DNA of 32,557 nucleotides from an uncultured Thalassolituus sp. (GTDB lineage Bacteria > Pseudomonadota > Gammaproteobacteria > Pseudomonadales > Oceanobacteraceae), in the NCBI RefSeq assembly GCF_950066645.1, contig NZ_CATMFB010000024.1, forward strand, positions 1 to 32,557, read 5' to 3'. The notes beneath the pieces were generated by a model. It was not told the DNA's origin and made no database searches. It saw only the letters and a list, made by a program, of their open reading frames with translations. A program made the position numbers and the translations under genes. This document shows positions 15,551-25,568 of the stretch, piece after piece; the first letter of the stretch is position 1, and each line of letters starts with the position of its first letter.

Positions 15551-16887
15551 CCCTGCTGTCATTCATCGTTGCTATCAGCATTCTGGTGGTTATTCACGAG
15601 TATGGTCACTTCTGGGTTGCCCGTCGTTGTGGAGTTCAGGTACTGCGTTTCTCTGTGGGCTTCGGTAAGCCACTGTTCTCCCTTAAGGATAAGCAGGGCA
15701 CTGAATATTCCGTGGCGCCCATTCCTCTGGGTGGCTACGTAAAAATGCTCGATAGCCGTGAAGCCACGGTACCAGAGCATCTTCGTCATCAGGAATTCAA
15801 CAGTAAGTCTCCCTGGGCCCGCATTGCGATTGCGGCCGCAGGCCCTCTGGCGAATTTCATATTTGCCGTGTTCGTTTACTGGATGCTCTTTTTAGGTGGT
15901 ACCACCGGGCTGGTGCCTGTGATTGGTAGCGTCGATGAAGATTCGCCGGCAGCCGTTGCCGGTCTCTATCCGGGAGACGAGATTCTTTCTGTCGGCGGCG
16001 AGACGGCGCAGTCCTGGCAGGACGTCAGTTGGCATCTGCTGAGCTACATCGGTGAGACGACCAATGTAGAGCTGGCCGTCAGAGATGAAGCAGGCAGCAC
16101 CCGTAATGTGACTCTGGCGCTCAGAGACTGGTTGGGAGATACCGATACCCCTGAACCCGTTTCGGGGATTGGTGTGTCTCCGCGTCTGCCCGATCTTCCT
16201 CTGCGGATTGGTCAGGTGATGGATGATTCTCCGGCTCAGAAAGCGGGCATGTTGGCGGGCGATGAAATAGTCGCCGTTAATGGCGCTCCGGTGAATGACT
16301 GGGCAGATTGGGTAGACCAGATCCGGGCAGCGCCGGATCAGACTGTCTTTGTCGATGTTCTTCGCAACGAACAGATGATCGGCCTCGAAGCGCGGCCCAA
16401 AGCCATCACCCTGGACAGTGGCGAAGTGATCGGTCAGATCGGCGTTATGGCTGAAGCGCCTGATATTCCTGAGAGCTGGTTGCGCGTAAGCGAGCCCGGA
16501 GTGGGCCCGGCGTTGGTCATGGGGCTGGAAAAAACCGGACAGTTGATCGTCTTCACGCTGGAATCCCTGTGGAAAATGATCACAGGTGATGTGTCGGTAA
16601 AGAACTTGAGTGGCCCAATCACGATTGCTAAAGTAGCCGGCGCTTCAGCGTCAGGTGGAATGGAAGCATTTATTGGGTTCCTGGCTTTGCTGAGTGTCTC
16701 TCTTGGGGTACTGAACCTGCTTCCGGTACCTATGCTCGACGGTGGGCACATACTGTTTTATCTGGCTGAACTGGTGCGGGGCAAACCTCTGCCCGAATCG
16801 GTTCAGATTGCCGCGGTGAAGGTGGGCATGGTTATGCTGCTGACCTTGATGGTGGTGGCTTTTTATAACGATATCAGCCGGCTCTGA
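15547..16887 (+). CDS. rseP: Site-2 intramembrane zinc protease RseP
   Basis: It cleaves the anti-sigma factor RseA after DegS during the sigma-E response and removes remnant signal peptides. The 446-residue protein has HEYGH in TM1 (His17, Glu18, His21), two tandem periplasmic PDZ domains (about residues 115-200 and 205-290), and the membrane metal motif [11 protein letters not shown] near residue 395. Four transmembrane segments are expected, and the length is close to E. coli's 450. Start is GTG 15547, overlapping the dxr stop (GTGA). bamA follows after 26 bases, the conserved order linking envelope stress control and OMP assembly. Confidence 0.96.
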   Translation: MTLLSFIVAISILVVIHEYGHFWVARRCGVQVLRFSVGFGKPLFSLKDKQGTEYSVAPIPLGGYVKMLDSREATVPEHLRHQEFNSKSPWARIAIAAAGPLANFIFAVFVYWMLFLGGTTGLVPVIGSVDEDSPAAVAGLYPGDEILSVGGETAQSWQDVSWHLLSYIGETTNVELAVRDEAGSTRNVTLALRDWLGDTDTPEPVSGIGVSPRLPDLPLRIGQVMDDSPAQKAGMLAGDEIVAVNGAPVNDWADWVDQIRAAPDQTVFVDVLRNEQMIGLEARPKAITLDSGEVIGQIGVMAEAPDIPESWLRVSEPGVGPALVMGLEKTGQLIVFTLESLWKMITGDVSVKNLSGPITIAKVAGASASGGMEAFIGFLALLSVSLGVLNLLPVPMLDGGHILFYLAELVRGKPLPESVQIAAVKVGMVMLLTLMVVAFYNDISRL

Positions 16888-16913
16888 CCGGCTGTCACGG
16901 GATTTACTGTTAC

Positions 16914-19472
16914 ATGCGCTTCTGGCTGGCTTTGCTTTTTTTGGGGATGTTTCCGGCGTCGGTGCTGGCGTCTTCCTTTGTTGTAGAAGATATCCGACTT
17001 GAAGGTCTGCAGCGTGTGTCTGCGGGTACTGTATTTGAAGCCTTTCCGGTGACGGCTGGCGATGAGGTTGACGATGAGCGTCTGGCAGAAGCGACACGCC
17101 GACTGTTCCGTGAAGGCCTGTTTGACGACATTTCTCTTTACCGCGATGGTGGCGTCCTAATTATTCAGCTGGTCGAGCTGCCGACCATTACCAGTATAGA
17201 AATTGATGGCAACAAAGCGATTCAGACAGAAGCACTGCTGGATGGCCTGAAACAAAGTGGTCTTGCGGAAGGGCTGGTACTCAAACGTGCGACACTGGAA
17301 CGCATCTCTCTTGAACTTGAGCGTCAGTATGTGGCTCAGGGCCGCTATGATGCGTCCATCGAAACGGAAGTGACACCGCTGCCCCGCAACCGGGTGTCAC
17401 TGAAAATTGATGTCGACGAAGGCAATATCGCTTCCATTGCCCATATCAACATCGTCGGCAACGAAGTCTTCACCGACGAAGAGCTGCTGGGGCCTCTCAG
17501 CCTGCAGGCAACGAATTTCTGGTCCTGGTATTCCAGCGATAACAAATACAGCCGCGAAAAACTCGCTGGCGATCTTGAGACTCTGCGCTCCTACTACCTG
17601 GATCGTGGTTATATACGCTTCAACATTGAATCTACCCAAGTTTCTGTTTCGCCGGATAAGAAAGGCGTATACATCACAGTGAATGTCACGGAAGGGGAAG
17701 TTTACAGTATCCGCGATATGAAACTGGCGGGTGACCTGGTGGTTGATGAGGACGATCTGACGCGCCTTTACCTTCTGAAAGAAGGCGATACCTTTTCCCG
17801 TCGCCGAGTGACGCTCAGCAGTGACCTGATGACCAAACGCCTGGGCAATGAGGGATATACCTTCGCAAAAGTGAATGGCATTCCGAAAATTGACGACGAA
17901 GCCCGTCTGGTGGACATGACCTTTTACGTAGAACCGGGCAAGCGTACTTATGTGCGCAGCATTCAGTTCAGTGGCAACGACGGCACCAAAGACGAAGTAC
18001 TGCGCCGCGAAATGATTCAGATGGAAGGCGGCTGGGCGTCAACCGATAAGATTGAATCCGGCAAGAACCGCCTCAATCAGCTCGGCTTTTTCAAAAGCGT
18101 CAATGTCGAAACACCGCCAGTTCCCGGGACTGACGACATGATCGATGTGAAATACAACGTTGAAGAGCAGCTCAGTGGCAGTCTGAACTTTAACGTCGGT
18201 TACGCTGCGGGCTCAGGGATGATTCTGGGCGCGAGCGTCAGCCAGAATAACTTCATGGGCAGCGGTAACCGTATGTCTCTTGGGGTGCAGAAAACAGATA
18301 CTCTGCAGTCTTACAATTTCTCGTATCTTAATCCGTACTACACCATTGATGGCGTGAGCCGTGGCTTTAACCTCTTTTATCGGGAAACGGATTACGAAAG
18401 TCTGAGCACAGTGAGCGATTATCAGACAAATACGTATGGCGGCAACGTGACCTTCGGATATCCGATTTCACGTCAGCAGCGACTGTCGTTCTCCATCGGC
18501 TATTCCAACACTGAGATGTTTACCGGGGTCACGGTGCCTGCGGAAATCATCGATTTCATCGAGAATGAAGGTGATGTATTCGACGAGTATTCTCTGGGGC
18601 TGAACTGGCGCTATAGTGACCTTAACCGGGGGCTGTTCCCGACGGCGGGTATGGAGCAGAAAGTCAGTGGTGATATCGCAATTCCAGGCAGTGACCTGAC
18701 GTACTACAAATTATCCTACACAGCGAACTATTACTTCCCGATCCGCAACGAATGGACGTTCCGCATCCGTACAGACCTTGGCTATGGCGACGGCTACGGA
18801 GACCTTGACCGCCTGCCGTTCTTCAAGAATTTCCGCTCAGGCGGTATGGGATCCGTACGTGGTTACCAGAGCAACAGCCTCGGGCCAAAGGGACTGCCTG
18901 AATACGTTGTCGTGGATGTTGCTGAATCCGACAGCAATGGAGATTTCGTCTACGAAACCGATATCTTTGGTCGTCCTGTCGTTGACGATGCAGCGCCTTC
19001 CATTGTGTATATTGAAGACGCAGACGGCGGTACTCAGGCGATCAGTAATACAGCAGAATATTCGCCGGTCTATAAAACAGACAGCTCAGGTTCTGTCGTG
19101 ACAGGGCCTTACTTCCTTGAGTCTGAACGCTCACTGGGCGGTAACATGCTGATGGAAGGCAGTCTGGAACTTATTTTCCCGACGCCATTTATTGAAGATC
19201 GCAGTTCTGTGCGCAGCGTCGTATTCCTCGACGCGGGTAATACTTTTACAAACGAATGCTATGTACCATCAGACATTGATATCCCGACTCTGACGACTCA
19301 TCCTTTCTGTGATGAGGGAATCGACCCGGATGAAATCCGTCTGAGTACCGGCCTTGGCCTGACCTGGATCACCGCGATCGGGCCACTGACATTTACCTAC
19401 TCTTTCCCGCTTAACGAGAAAGATGGTGACAAGACCGAAGGCTTTGAGTTTACTCTCGGTCAGGTCTTCTGA
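16914..19472 (+). CDS. bamA: Outer-membrane protein assembly factor BamA
   Basis: It is the Omp85 core of the BAM complex and folds beta-barrel proteins into the outer membrane. The 852-residue product has a signal peptide ending SVLA, five POTRA domains (about residues 20-420) and a 16-strand barrel ending in a terminal Phe beta-signal (GQVF). The essential L6 motif VRGY is at residues 648-651. Between VRGY and the conserved GGN (742-744) lie about 90 residues; E. coli has about 40, so the L6 region carries an acidic, Asp/Ser-rich extension of roughly 50 residues. This explains why the protein is longer than the usual ~800. Only a weak GGGA (16899-16902) precedes ATG 16914. Confidence 0.97.
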   Translation: MRFWLALLFLGMFPASVLASSFVVEDIRLEGLQRVSAGTVFEAFPVTAGDEVDDERLAEATRRLFREGLFDDISLYRDGGVLIIQLVELPTITSIEIDGNKAIQTEALLDGLKQSGLAEGLVLKRATLERISLELERQYVAQGRYDASIETEVTPLPRNRVSLKIDVDEGNIASIAHINIVGNEVFTDEELLGPLSLQATNFWSWYSSDNKYSREKLAGDLETLRSYYLDRGYIRFNIESTQVSVSPDKKGVYITVNVTEGEVYSIRDMKLAGDLVVDEDDLTRLYLLKEGDTFSRRRVTLSSDLMTKRLGNEGYTFAKVNGIPKIDDEARLVDMTFYVEPGKRTYVRSIQFSGNDGTKDEVLRREMIQMEGGWASTDKIESGKNRLNQLGFFKSVNVETPPVPGTDDMIDVKYNVEEQLSGSLNFNVGYAAGSGMILGASVSQNNFMGSGNRMSLGVQKTDTLQSYNFSYLNPYYTIDGVSRGFNLFYRETDYESLSTVSDYQTNTYGGNVTFGYPISRQQRLSFSIGYSNTEMFTGVTVPAEIIDFIENEGDVFDEYSLGLNWRYSDLNRGLFPTAGMEQKVSGDIAIPGSDLTYYKLSYTANYYFPIRNEWTFRIRTDLGYGDGYGDLDRLPFFKNFRSGGMGSVRGYQSNSLGPKGLPEYVVVDVAESDSNGDFVYETDIFGRPVVDDAAPSIVYIEDADGGTQAISNTAEYSPVYKTDSSGSVVTGPYFLESERSLGGNMLMEGSLELIFPTPFIEDRSSVRSVVFLDAGNTFTNECYVPSDIDIPTLTTHPFCDEGIDPDEIRLSTGLGLTWITAIGPLTFTYSFPLNEKDGDKTEGFEFTLGQVF

Positions 19473-19499
19473 CGATAAATACAACACGAGGAGAATGGA

Positions 19500-19997
19500 A
19501 TGCGTTGGTTAATTGCTTTGGTCGCTGCAGCGGCAATGAATGTGGCAGTGGCAGCAGATACAAAAGTAGCAGTGGTCGATATGGAGCGCGCGCTGTTTCT
19601 TTCTGATGCTGCAAAAGCAGCAGTACAGGAATTCAAGAAAGCCAATCAGGCGGAACTGGACAAGCTGAACAGCCTGCAGGAATCCCTGATGGCGGCGAAA
19701 ACCCGTCTCGATAAAGAAGGTGACATTATGAGCGAAGAAGAGCGCCGTAAAATCACCAACGATATGGAGCAGAAAACTCAGGAATATCAGTTCTACGGCC
19801 GCAAACTGCAGCAGCTGGAAGAAGGCTGGAAGCGTGAGCTGTTCAACAAACAGCTGCCTTCTATGGAAGAGACTCTGAAAGAGATTATCGACGAAGGTAA
19901 GTACGACGTCGTACTGAACGCTCAGGCCGCGATCTTCTCCTCTCCAAAAGCTGATATCACTAAGCTCCTGATTGAGCGCCTGAACAAGAAAAAGTAA
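19500..19997 (+). CDS. skp: Periplasmic chaperone Skp/OmpH
   Basis: It is a trimeric jellyfish-shaped holdase for unfolded outer-membrane proteins. The 165-residue protein has a signal peptide MRWLIALVAAAAMNVAVAA with cleavage before DTKVAVVD. The OmpH core VAVVDMERALFLSDAAK is followed by a long charged coiled-coil (about residues 40-120) and the closing beta strand around YDVVLNAQAAIF. AGGAG at 19489-19493 is 6 bases from the ATG. Position between bamA and lpxD is the standard one. Confidence 0.95.
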   Translation: MRWLIALVAAAAMNVAVAADTKVAVVDMERALFLSDAAKAAVQEFKKANQAELDKLNSLQESLMAAKTRLDKEGDIMSEEERRKITNDMEQKTQEYQFYGRKLQQLEEGWKRELFNKQLPSMEETLKEIIDEGKYDVVLNAQAAIFSSPKADITKLLIERLNKKK

Positions 19998-20009
19998 TCA
20001 GGACATCAC

Positions 20010-21026
20010 ATGCAGATCAGTCTTACTGACCTGGCCAGTCACCTCGGAGCTGAGCTCCGGGGGGATGGCAGCGCCACTATCACCGGCCTGGCAACTCTGA
20101 AAGATGCCACCGCCGGTGAAGTTGCATTTCTGGCCAACGAAAGTTATCGCAGTCAGCTGAGCGAAACCTCAGCCGGTGCCGTTATTGTCCGCCCTGAACA
20201 CGCAGATGAGGTGGCTTCTGCTGCGCTTATTACGGCGAACCCTTATCTGGCTTTTGCCCGGGCCACTCAGCTGTTTGATAATCGCCCCAGAGTGAATACC
20301 GGAATTCATCCCACTGCCGTGGTGGCGGATTCGGCGACGCTGGGAGCAGGTTGTCGGGTGGGTGCTCACGCGGTGATCGGTGAACAGGTGATTCTCGGCG
20401 ACGATTGTGAGATTGGCGCCGGGACCGTGATTGGCGATCATTCAGTACTGGGGCGTCAGTGTCACCTGAATGCTAACGTCACTGTCTATCACGATGTGGT
20501 GATGGGCGACCGTGTACGGGTTCACTCAGGTACCGTGATTGGTGCGGATGGTTTTGGTTTTGCACCCGATCAGGGGCGCTGGGAAAAAATCTGCCAGCTC
20601 GGTGGTGTGCGCATTGGTAACGACGTAGAGATTGGTGCGAACAGCTGCGTCGACCGTGGAGCCCTTGGCGACACTGTGATAGGCGATAACGTCATTCTGG
20701 ATAACCAGGTTCAGGTGGCGCACAACGTTGTGCTTGGCGAAGGAACAGCCATGGCTGCGCAGGCAGGTGTGGCGGGCAGTTCTGTGCTTGGTAAACATTG
20801 TACGCTTGCAGGTAATGCCGGTGTGGCAGGGCATCTTGAGCTTTGCGACGGGGTGTTCGTCGGCCCTAAATCCGTGATCAGCAAATCAATTGATACACCG
20901 GGAGGCTACGCCACCGGTACTGCGCAGATGCCATTGAATGAATGGCGTAAGGCGGCAACCCGCTTCCGTCAGCTGGACAGCATGGCGCGCAGAATACAAC
21001 AACTAGAGAAACGTACGAAGGACTGA
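20010..21026 (+). CDS. lpxD: UDP-3-O-(3-hydroxyacyl)glucosamine N-acyltransferase LpxD
   Basis: It adds the second hydroxyacyl chain (from acyl-ACP) to the lipid A precursor in the cytoplasm. The 338-residue protein has an N-terminal uridine-binding domain (residues 1-100), a left-handed beta-helix built of hexapeptide repeats (about 105-300), and a C-terminal helix (RKAATRFRQLDSMARRIQQL). His238 in VQVAHNVV and His275 in AGHLEL match the catalytic/important His239 and His276 of E. coli LpxD. The start follows the skp stop by 12 bases. Confidence 0.97.
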   Translation: MQISLTDLASHLGAELRGDGSATITGLATLKDATAGEVAFLANESYRSQLSETSAGAVIVRPEHADEVASAALITANPYLAFARATQLFDNRPRVNTGIHPTAVVADSATLGAGCRVGAHAVIGEQVILGDDCEIGAGTVIGDHSVLGRQCHLNANVTVYHDVVMGDRVRVHSGTVIGADGFGFAPDQGRWEKICQLGGVRIGNDVEIGANSCVDRGALGDTVIGDNVILDNQVQVAHNVVLGEGTAMAAQAGVAGSSVLGKHCTLAGNAGVAGHLELCDGVFVGPKSVISKSIDTPGGYATGTAQMPLNEWRKAATRFRQLDSMARRIQQLEKRTKD

Positions 21027-21030
21027 GGTC

Positions 21031-21495
21031 ATGTCCATAAAAACCATAGCTGACATTCAGGATGTGATGCCTCATCGCTACCCGTTTCTGATGTTAGACA
21101 GGATTGTTGCGGTGGATACCGAGGCAGAGAGTGGGGCAACTATCCACGCTCTGAAGAACGTGACCATTAATGAAAATTTCTTCAACGGACACTTTCCCGG
21201 TCACCCGGTGATGCCCGGCGTGATGACGCTGGAAGCCCTTGCGCAGGCAGCGGGCTATCTCGGAATGATGGTGAAAGGTGAAGATCGCGACCGTAGTGTG
21301 ATTTTTTATTTTGCCGGCAGTGAGCGGGTGCGTTTCAAGCGTCCTGTGGTGCCGGGAGATCAGCTGAACCTCCGTGCGACGCTTGTGAGCTGTCGACGTG
21401 GGATCTGGAAATTTGAGAGCCAGGCTGAGGTGGATGGTGAGATTGTATGTTGCGCAGATATCATCTGTGCAGAGAAGAGGCTTGAATTGCCATGA
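21031..21495 (+). CDS. fabZ: 3-hydroxyacyl-ACP dehydratase FabZ
   Basis: It dehydrates 3-hydroxyacyl-ACP in fatty acid elongation and competes with LpxA/LpxD for hydroxyacyl-ACP, hence its place in the lpx cluster. The 154-residue hot-dog-fold protein has FFNGHFPGHPVMPGVMTLEA with catalytic His54 and Glu68, at the same numbers as E. coli. The stop overlaps the lpxA start (ATGA). TGAGGT just before ATG is the ribosome binding site. Confidence 0.97.
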   Translation: MSIKTIADIQDVMPHRYPFLMLDRIVAVDTEAESGATIHALKNVTINENFFNGHFPGHPVMPGVMTLEALAQAAGYLGMMVKGEDRDRSVIFYFAGSERVRFKRPVVPGDQLNLRATLVSCRRGIWKFESQAEVDGEIVCCADIICAEKRLELP

Positions 21496-22262
21496 TTGAT
21501 TCACGAGCAATTATTGATCCGGCTGCGAAGATTGCAGACGGAGTAGAGATCGGTCCATTTTCAATTATCGGACCGGATGTAGAAATTGGCGAAGGTACGG
21601 TTGTTGGCCCTCACGTAATTATTCGTGGACCAACCAAAATTGGTAAAAACAACCGCATTTTCCAGTTTTCCAGCATCGGCGAAGAGTGCCAGGACAAAAA
21701 ATACAACGGCGAGCCAACCACGCTGGTGATTGGTGATAACAATGTGATCCGCGAAGCCTGTACGTTTCATCGCGGCACAGTTCAGGACCAGGGCACGACC
21801 ATCGTCGGCAGCAATAACCTGTTCATGGTGAATGTGCATGTTGCTCACGATGCGATCATTGGTGACAACTGTATTCTGGCGAACGACACCAACGTCGCCG
21901 GCCACGTAAAAGTGGGAGACTGGGCGATTCTCGGCGGTTCTACACAAGTGCACCAGTTCTGTACGATTGGCGCGCATTCCATGTGTGGCGCTGGTTCAGT
22001 CGTACTGAAAGATATTCCCGCCTATGTGATGGCTCAGGGGTACCCGGTGACACCGCATGGCATCAACAGTGAAGGTCTGCGTCGTCGTGGCTTCAGTGCG
22101 GAAAGCATTTCCCTGATCAAGAAAGCGTACAAAACGATTTATCGCAAAGGTCTGACGCTTGCGGAAGCCATGGCCGAGCTTGAGCCGGTTGCGCAGGAAG
22201 ATGCCGGTGTCGCTGCACTGGTAGAAAGTATCCAGGCAGCATCACGTGGCATCATCCGATAA
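21492..22262 (+). CDS. lpxA: UDP-N-acetylglucosamine acyltransferase LpxA
   Basis: It catalyses the first step of lipid A synthesis, adding a hydroxyacyl chain to UDP-GlcNAc. The 256-residue protein is a hexapeptide-repeat beta-helix with a C-terminal helical domain. Catalytic His119 in [10 protein letters not shown] aligns with E. coli His125. The 6-residue difference fits one hexapeptide turn fewer near the N-terminus. [13 protein letters not shown] and RRRGFS are conserved family segments. It overlaps fabZ by 4 bases and lpxB by up to 17. Confidence 0.97.
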   Translation: MIDSRAIIDPAAKIADGVEIGPFSIIGPDVEIGEGTVVGPHVIIRGPTKIGKNNRIFQFSSIGEECQDKKYNGEPTTLVIGDNNVIREACTFHRGTVQDQGTTIVGSNNLFMVNVHVAHDAIIGDNCILANDTNVAGHVKVGDWAILGGSTQVHQFCTIGAHSMCGAGSVVLKDIPAYVMAQGYPVTPHGINSEGLRRRGFSAESISLIKKAYKTIYRKGLTLAEAMAELEPVAQEDAGVAALVESIQAASRGIIR

Positions 22263-23403
22263 TATGCGGATAGCGCTGGTAGCGGGCGAAACGTCCGGAG
22301 ACATGATAGGCGCGGGGCTGATCCGCTCACTGAAAGCCAGATATCCGCAGGCGGAGTTCGAGGGGATCGGTGGGCCGCTGATGCAGGCCGAAGGCATGAC
22401 CAGTTTCGTGCCTATGGAGCGTTTGTCCGTGATGGGGCTGGTCGAGGTGCTTGGGCGACTGTTTGAGTTGCTCAAGGTTCGCAAAGACCTCATCCGCCGC
22501 TGGATTGCTAATCCCCCGGATGTCTTTATCGGTATTGATGCGCCTGATTTTAATCTCGGCCTGGAGCTGAAGCTGCGTCAGGCGGGCATTAAGACCGCCC
22601 ATTACGTCAGTCCTTCTGTCTGGGCATGGCGTCAGAAACGTGTATTGAAAATTGAAAAAGCGGTCGATCTGATGATGACGCTGTTTCCGTTCGAAGCACG
22701 ATTCTATGAAAATCATAAGGTGCCAGTGCGTTTCGTTGGTCACCACCTTGCCGATAAAATCCCATTTGAGACGGCAAAAGAGCCGGCGCGGGATATTCTT
22801 GAGCTGGATAAAACGGCCCCGACCGTCTGCCTGATGCCAGGTAGCCGCAGTGGTGAAGTCTCGCGTTTGTGTCAGGTGTTTCTGGATACCGCCAGCGCGA
22901 TGCTGAAGGTGCGTCCTGAGCTTAAATTTATCATTCCCGCTGCCAGTGTTGATCGTCGTGATCAGATAGAGCAGATCGTCACGGAATACCCGGAAGTCCT
23001 TCCGGTAAAGATTATCCTGGGGCAATCGCAGACCTGTATGGCAGCGTCAGATGCCATACTTCTCGCGTCAGGCACAGCCACGCTTGAAGCCATGTTGATG
23101 AAGCGGCCGATGGTGGTCAGCTATATCGTAGCCCCTCTGACACACTGGATTCTGAGCCGTCTTATCACGCAGGAATTCGTGTCTCTTCCCAACCTGTTAG
23201 CCGGTAGAGAAGTCGTTCCTGAACTGATTCAGCATGATGCGACGGTTGAAAACCTGTCGGCTGCCTTGCTTGCCCGACTGGAAGACAATGATACCGTGCA
23301 TCAGCTTCAGGAGACCTTTCAGTTTATTCATCGTCAGCTGAAAAGAAACGCCGATTCCGAAGCCGCACAGGCCGTGGCCGACCTGTTGGATGATCGCTTG
23401 TGA
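22246..23403 (+). CDS. lpxB: Lipid A disaccharide synthase LpxB
   Basis: This GT19 glycosyltransferase joins lipid X to UDP-diacylglucosamine at the inner membrane face. The 385-residue protein has [16 protein letters not shown], the GIDAPDFN segment, [24 protein letters not shown], and [18 protein letters not shown], all family hallmarks. Two starts are possible. GTG 22246, inside lpxA, has an AGG 9 bases upstream and gives the same N-terminal length as E. coli. ATG 22264, one base after the lpxA stop, is the other. I keep the GTG, with moderate certainty. Its stop overlaps rnhB. Confidence 0.95.
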   Translation: MASSDNMRIALVAGETSGDMIGAGLIRSLKARYPQAEFEGIGGPLMQAEGMTSFVPMERLSVMGLVEVLGRLFELLKVRKDLIRRWIANPPDVFIGIDAPDFNLGLELKLRQAGIKTAHYVSPSVWAWRQKRVLKIEKAVDLMMTLFPFEARFYENHKVPVRFVGHHLADKIPFETAKEPARDILELDKTAPTVCLMPGSRSGEVSRLCQVFLDTASAMLKVRPELKFIIPAASVDRRDQIEQIVTEYPEVLPVKIILGQSQTCMAASDAILLASGTATLEAMLMKRPMVVSYIVAPLTHWILSRLITQEFVSLPNLLAGREVVPELIQHDATVENLSAALLARLEDNDTVHQLQETFQFIHRQLKRNADSEAAQAVADLLDDRL

Positions 23404-24011
23404 GTGTCGAAACCGTGATTGAGCAGTCACTGATTGATCAGCAGCTGCTCTATTGTGGCGTCGACGAAGCGGGGGCAGGCCCTCTGTGTGGGGATGTCTA
23501 TGCGGCAGCGGTCATTCTCGATCCTGAGCAGCCCATTCCTGAACTGACAGACTCCAAAAAACTCTCCGAAAAAAAGCGTGAGCGCCTGTTCGACGAAATT
23601 CGTGAACGTGCCCTCGACTACTGTATCGCCAGCGCCACTGTTGAAGAAATTGACAGCATTAATATTCTCAATGCGCGGATGCTCGCGATGTCCCGTGCCG
23701 TCGCAGGGCTGACGCTGCCATGTGACCATGCTCTGATTGATGGTAACCGCCTCCCTGAACTGACTATCCCAGCAGATGCGATTATCAAAGGGGATGCGCT
23801 TGTAGCGGCCATCTCTGCTGCCTCCGTACTTGCCAAAGTACAGCGCGACCGGGAAATGATTCAGATGGATGAAAAATACCCGGGTTATGGTTTTGCCAAA
23901 CACAAAGGCTACGGGACCAAGGCACACCTTGAAGCACTGCAGGCGCTGGGCCCATGCCCGATACACCGGCGCACGTATGCACCGGTGAAGGCGTTACTCA
24001 AAGAAGAGTAA
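23400..24011 (+). CDS. rnhB: Ribonuclease HII with variant GAG signature
   Basis: It cleaves RNA of RNA-DNA hybrids and nicks at misincorporated ribonucleotides. The 203-residue protein aligns throughout with RNase HII: GVDEAG with catalytic Asp22-Glu23, [17 protein letters not shown] with another catalytic Asp, [12 protein letters not shown], and the [13 protein letters not shown] basic region. The normally invariant GRG motif that recognises the ribonucleotide-DNA junction reads G-A-G (residues 25-27; codons GGG GCA GGC). Start is GTG 23400, overlapping the lpxB stop. In many relatives dnaE and accA follow; here an unrelated chemoreceptor gene follows, so the run ends at rnhB. Confidence 0.93.
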   Translation: MSVETVIEQSLIDQQLLYCGVDEAGAGPLCGDVYAAAVILDPEQPIPELTDSKKLSEKKRERLFDEIRERALDYCIASATVEEIDSINILNARMLAMSRAVAGLTLPCDHALIDGNRLPELTIPADAIIKGDALVAAISAASVLAKVQRDREMIQMDEKYPGYGFAKHKGYGTKAHLEALQALGPCPIHRRTYAPVKALLKEE

Positions 24012-24034
24012 GCTTCTGCAGGGTCAGTATCCTC

Positions 24035-24045
24035 GTCTAGACTGA
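24035..24045 (+). promoter_or_regulatory. GTCTAGACTGA element upstream of the chemoreceptor gene
   Basis: GTCTAGACTGA lies 40 bases before the ATG of the chemoreceptor gene. The identical 11-mer is found 29 bases before the H-NOX operon start (27873-27883). It contains CTAGACT, similar to RpoS-type -10 sequences (CTAtACT), and the palindrome GTCTAGAC. A separate CATAAT at 24053-24058 could also be a -10. Function is unproven. Confidence 0.45.
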
Positions 24046-24084
24046 CAAGATACATAATAGACCTGATACCTGTGGGGACTTCTG

Positions 24085-25557
24085 ATGTTCGCCCTGTTAG
24101 ATGCTTTTCTTGCTTCGCCGCGTCCTGCCGAACCAAACAGGCTACTGAAAGGCCGGGTTCTTGTTGGCACTGCCTTTTGCGCCATCGTTGCCATGATATC
24201 CATTATCGCAATGCAGTCTGCGCTCGGTGTTGAAGGCTTTTTGATCGAACACCTGTATTTTCTTTCGATGTCCTTTGGATGTCTTGCGATTGTCCGGTTT
24301 ACTTCTCAGATAGAGAAGGCCTGCAGCCTGATGCTGTTTTCGATCCTGACGTATTTCACCTGGGGGTGTTACCTGTCTGGAGGGATCTCCAGTTATCTCG
24401 TACCGGGACTGTTGGTGTTTCCACTGACAAGTGCCATGCTCGCCAGCCACCGCCAGGGTGGGGTCTGGACTGCCATTGGGTTCGGCGTCCTCGTTTTCTT
24501 CGGCGTTGTTCAGCCTGAGAATACCTTAAACATCGATGAGAGCTCACAGCACATCCTCGATACCCTGGGTTTTCTGCTAGGGGCCGGTGCTATTGGGGTG
24601 TTGGCTCTTATTTATGAATCGTCTAAAAATACGGGTTTCTCACTCTTACGGGAACGACGGGAAGAGGCTGAAAAACTTGCCAACCGGATCAGTGAACTGC
24701 TGATTTCGATTAATCAGTCACTGAATGTCATACGCTCGGACAGTAACGATATCTCGTTTCACTCCCAGAGCACTGCGGCTGGTATGAAAGAGCAGTCTGA
24801 ACACGCTAACAGCGTTGCTGAGGGAATGGCTGAGTTGCGCCAGAGGACCATCAGGAACTATGAAGATGCAAAGCGTGTTGCTGACTCTGCGTCCGGGGCC
24901 GGAGAACAAGCCTCTGTCAGCGCTAATATCATGAGTGTGACAAATGCGAACATGCAGAAAGTCTCAGCTACCGTCACGCTCGCCGCGAAGCAGATTCAGG
25001 AGCTGACACAACGCAGTGACGAAATCACCAGTATTGTTGGTGTGATTCAGGCGGTTGCGGAGCAGACCAACCTGTTAGCGTTGAACGCGGCGATTGAAGC
25101 TGCGCGCGCTGGTGAGCACGGTCGGGGGTTTGCAGTTGTGGCTGATGAAGTACGTCAGCTGGCAGAGCGTACCCATCGTTCGTCCGGTGAGATCAGCACT
25201 CAGATCGGTAACATACTTGATGTCACTCAGCAGGCGATGGCCTCGATGGAGGAGGTGACAGAGCTTGTCACGACAGGGCTGGAGAATTCTGAAAAAGCGG
25301 ATGCAGCGATGCAGGCATTACGCTCGAATTCCAATGAAGTCTCTGAATTTCTTGGTGAGCTATCGCAATCGAGTAAGCAACAGAATGAAATGAACGAGGC
25401 GATGACCGACCAGTTTGATCTGATTCGGCAAGCAATTGAAAAAGCGCATCAGGCGACCTCTGATATCGCGGGAACGATTCAGAGCCTCGAACGTGAGATT
25501 TCGACACTCTCTGATCTGGCAGGCTCGTTTGCGTCGGAGGAAACCCAATTATTCTGA
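24085..25557 (+). CDS. Methyl-accepting chemotaxis protein with polytopic membrane sensor
   Basis: The protein is 490 residues. The N-terminal ~180 residues hold about six hydrophobic segments (roughly 24-47, 52-71, 80-98, 102-121, 126-143, 157-178) with only short loops, so there is no periplasmic ligand-binding domain. The [16 protein letters not shown] stretch recalls the membrane sensor part of some histidine kinases. I see no HAMP; the coiled-coil runs straight into the signalling domain. The hairpin tip [20 protein letters not shown] starts at residue 326 and continues with [18 protein letters not shown], which contacts CheA/CheW. The C-terminus (ETQLF) lacks an NWETF-type CheR tether. 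GGGGA is 6 bases before ATG. It is monocistronic and convergent with the next gene. The signal is unknown and may be membrane-borne. Confidence 0.93.
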   Translation: MFALLDAFLASPRPAEPNRLLKGRVLVGTAFCAIVAMISIIAMQSALGVEGFLIEHLYFLSMSFGCLAIVRFTSQIEKACSLMLFSILTYFTWGCYLSGGISSYLVPGLLVFPLTSAMLASHRQGGVWTAIGFGVLVFFGVVQPENTLNIDESSQHILDTLGFLLGAGAIGVLALIYESSKNTGFSLLRERREEAEKLANRISELLISINQSLNVIRSDSNDISFHSQSTAAGMKEQSEHANSVAEGMAELRQRTIRNYEDAKRVADSASGAGEQASVSANIMSVTNANMQKVSATVTLAAKQIQELTQRSDEITSIVGVIQAVAEQTNLLALNAAIEAARAGEHGRGFAVVADEVRQLAERTHRSSGEISTQIGNILDVTQQAMASMEEVTELVTTGLENSEKADAAMQALRSNSNEVSEFLGELSQSSKQQNEMNEAMTDQFDLIRQAIEKAHQATSDIAGTIQSLEREISTLSDLAGSFASEETQLF

Positions 25558-25568
25558 CGATGTCACTG

